A stretch of DNA of 6,057 nt. Origin: Thermoplasmata archaeon (GTDB taxonomy: Archaea; Thermoplasmatota; Thermoplasmata; Lutacidiplasmatales; UBA184). The notes beneath the pieces are model-generated. The model did not search any database. It had not been told where the DNA came from and saw nothing but the letters and a program-made list of their open reading frames with translations. The translations under genes and the position numbers were made by a program. Each line of letters opens with the position of its first letter. Within the stretch, counting starts at the first letter, position 1. This document shows positions 6,048 to 6,057 of the stretch, piece after piece. The stretch is taken from assembly GCA_030039825.1 (NCBI GenBank), contig JASHUV010000066.1, positions 1 to 6,057 on the forward strand. Reading direction: 5' to 3'.

Positions 6048-6057
6048 GGGGAGCTCG

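Overview
This GC-rich window is most likely from an archaeal chromosome. The evidence is a full-length archaeal-type Lhr helicase with a C-terminal four-cysteine cluster, a SAMP1/MoaD-like ubiquitin-fold protein ending in Gly-Gly, and TATA elements placed about 25-35 bases before start codons that mostly lack a Shine-Dalgarno. The proteins are not strongly acidic, which argues against a haloarchaeon. An uncultured high-GC lineage, perhaps within Thermoplasmatota, is my best guess, but the sequence alone does not fix it. No mobile element, CRISPR array, tRNA or rRNA is visible.

Layout. Bases 1-1102 carry two minus-strand genes: a LarE-type ATP-dependent sulfur transferase (284-1102), followed, with a 4-base ATGA overlap, by the N-terminal 95 codons of the nucleotide-excision-repair helicase UvrB, which runs off the left edge. 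Bases 1103-1220 form a short divergent promoter region. To its right on the plus strand lie a PPC/DUF296 (PD1-like) protein with a GTG start (1221-1694) and, 35 bases on, the Lhr helicase (1730-4573), probably one transcript. A 57-base gap with a clear TTTATA element opens a second plus-strand unit: a SAMP1/MoaD-like small protein (4631-4900) and a BNR/Asp-box beta-propeller protein (4908-6032). The stop codon of the propeller gene sits in the loop of a perfect 13-bp GC-rich inverted repeat near the right edge. No stretch over 300 bases lacks a gene; the longest gap is 118 bases.

How the genes may work together. UvrB and Lhr are both nucleic-acid helicases with known repair roles, on opposite sides of a shared promoter region. 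The PPC protein beside Lhr may be a small DNA-associated partner or regulator. The ubiquitin-like/propeller pair is the most intriguing unit: the two genes are tightly coupled, and the codons for the terminal Gly-Gly also form the Shine-Dalgarno of the propeller gene. The propeller has no visible export signal, so a cytosolic role linked to the small modifier or sulfur carrier is possible but unproven. LarE and the SAMP-like protein both belong to sulfur-transfer families, yet nothing in the window joins them directly.
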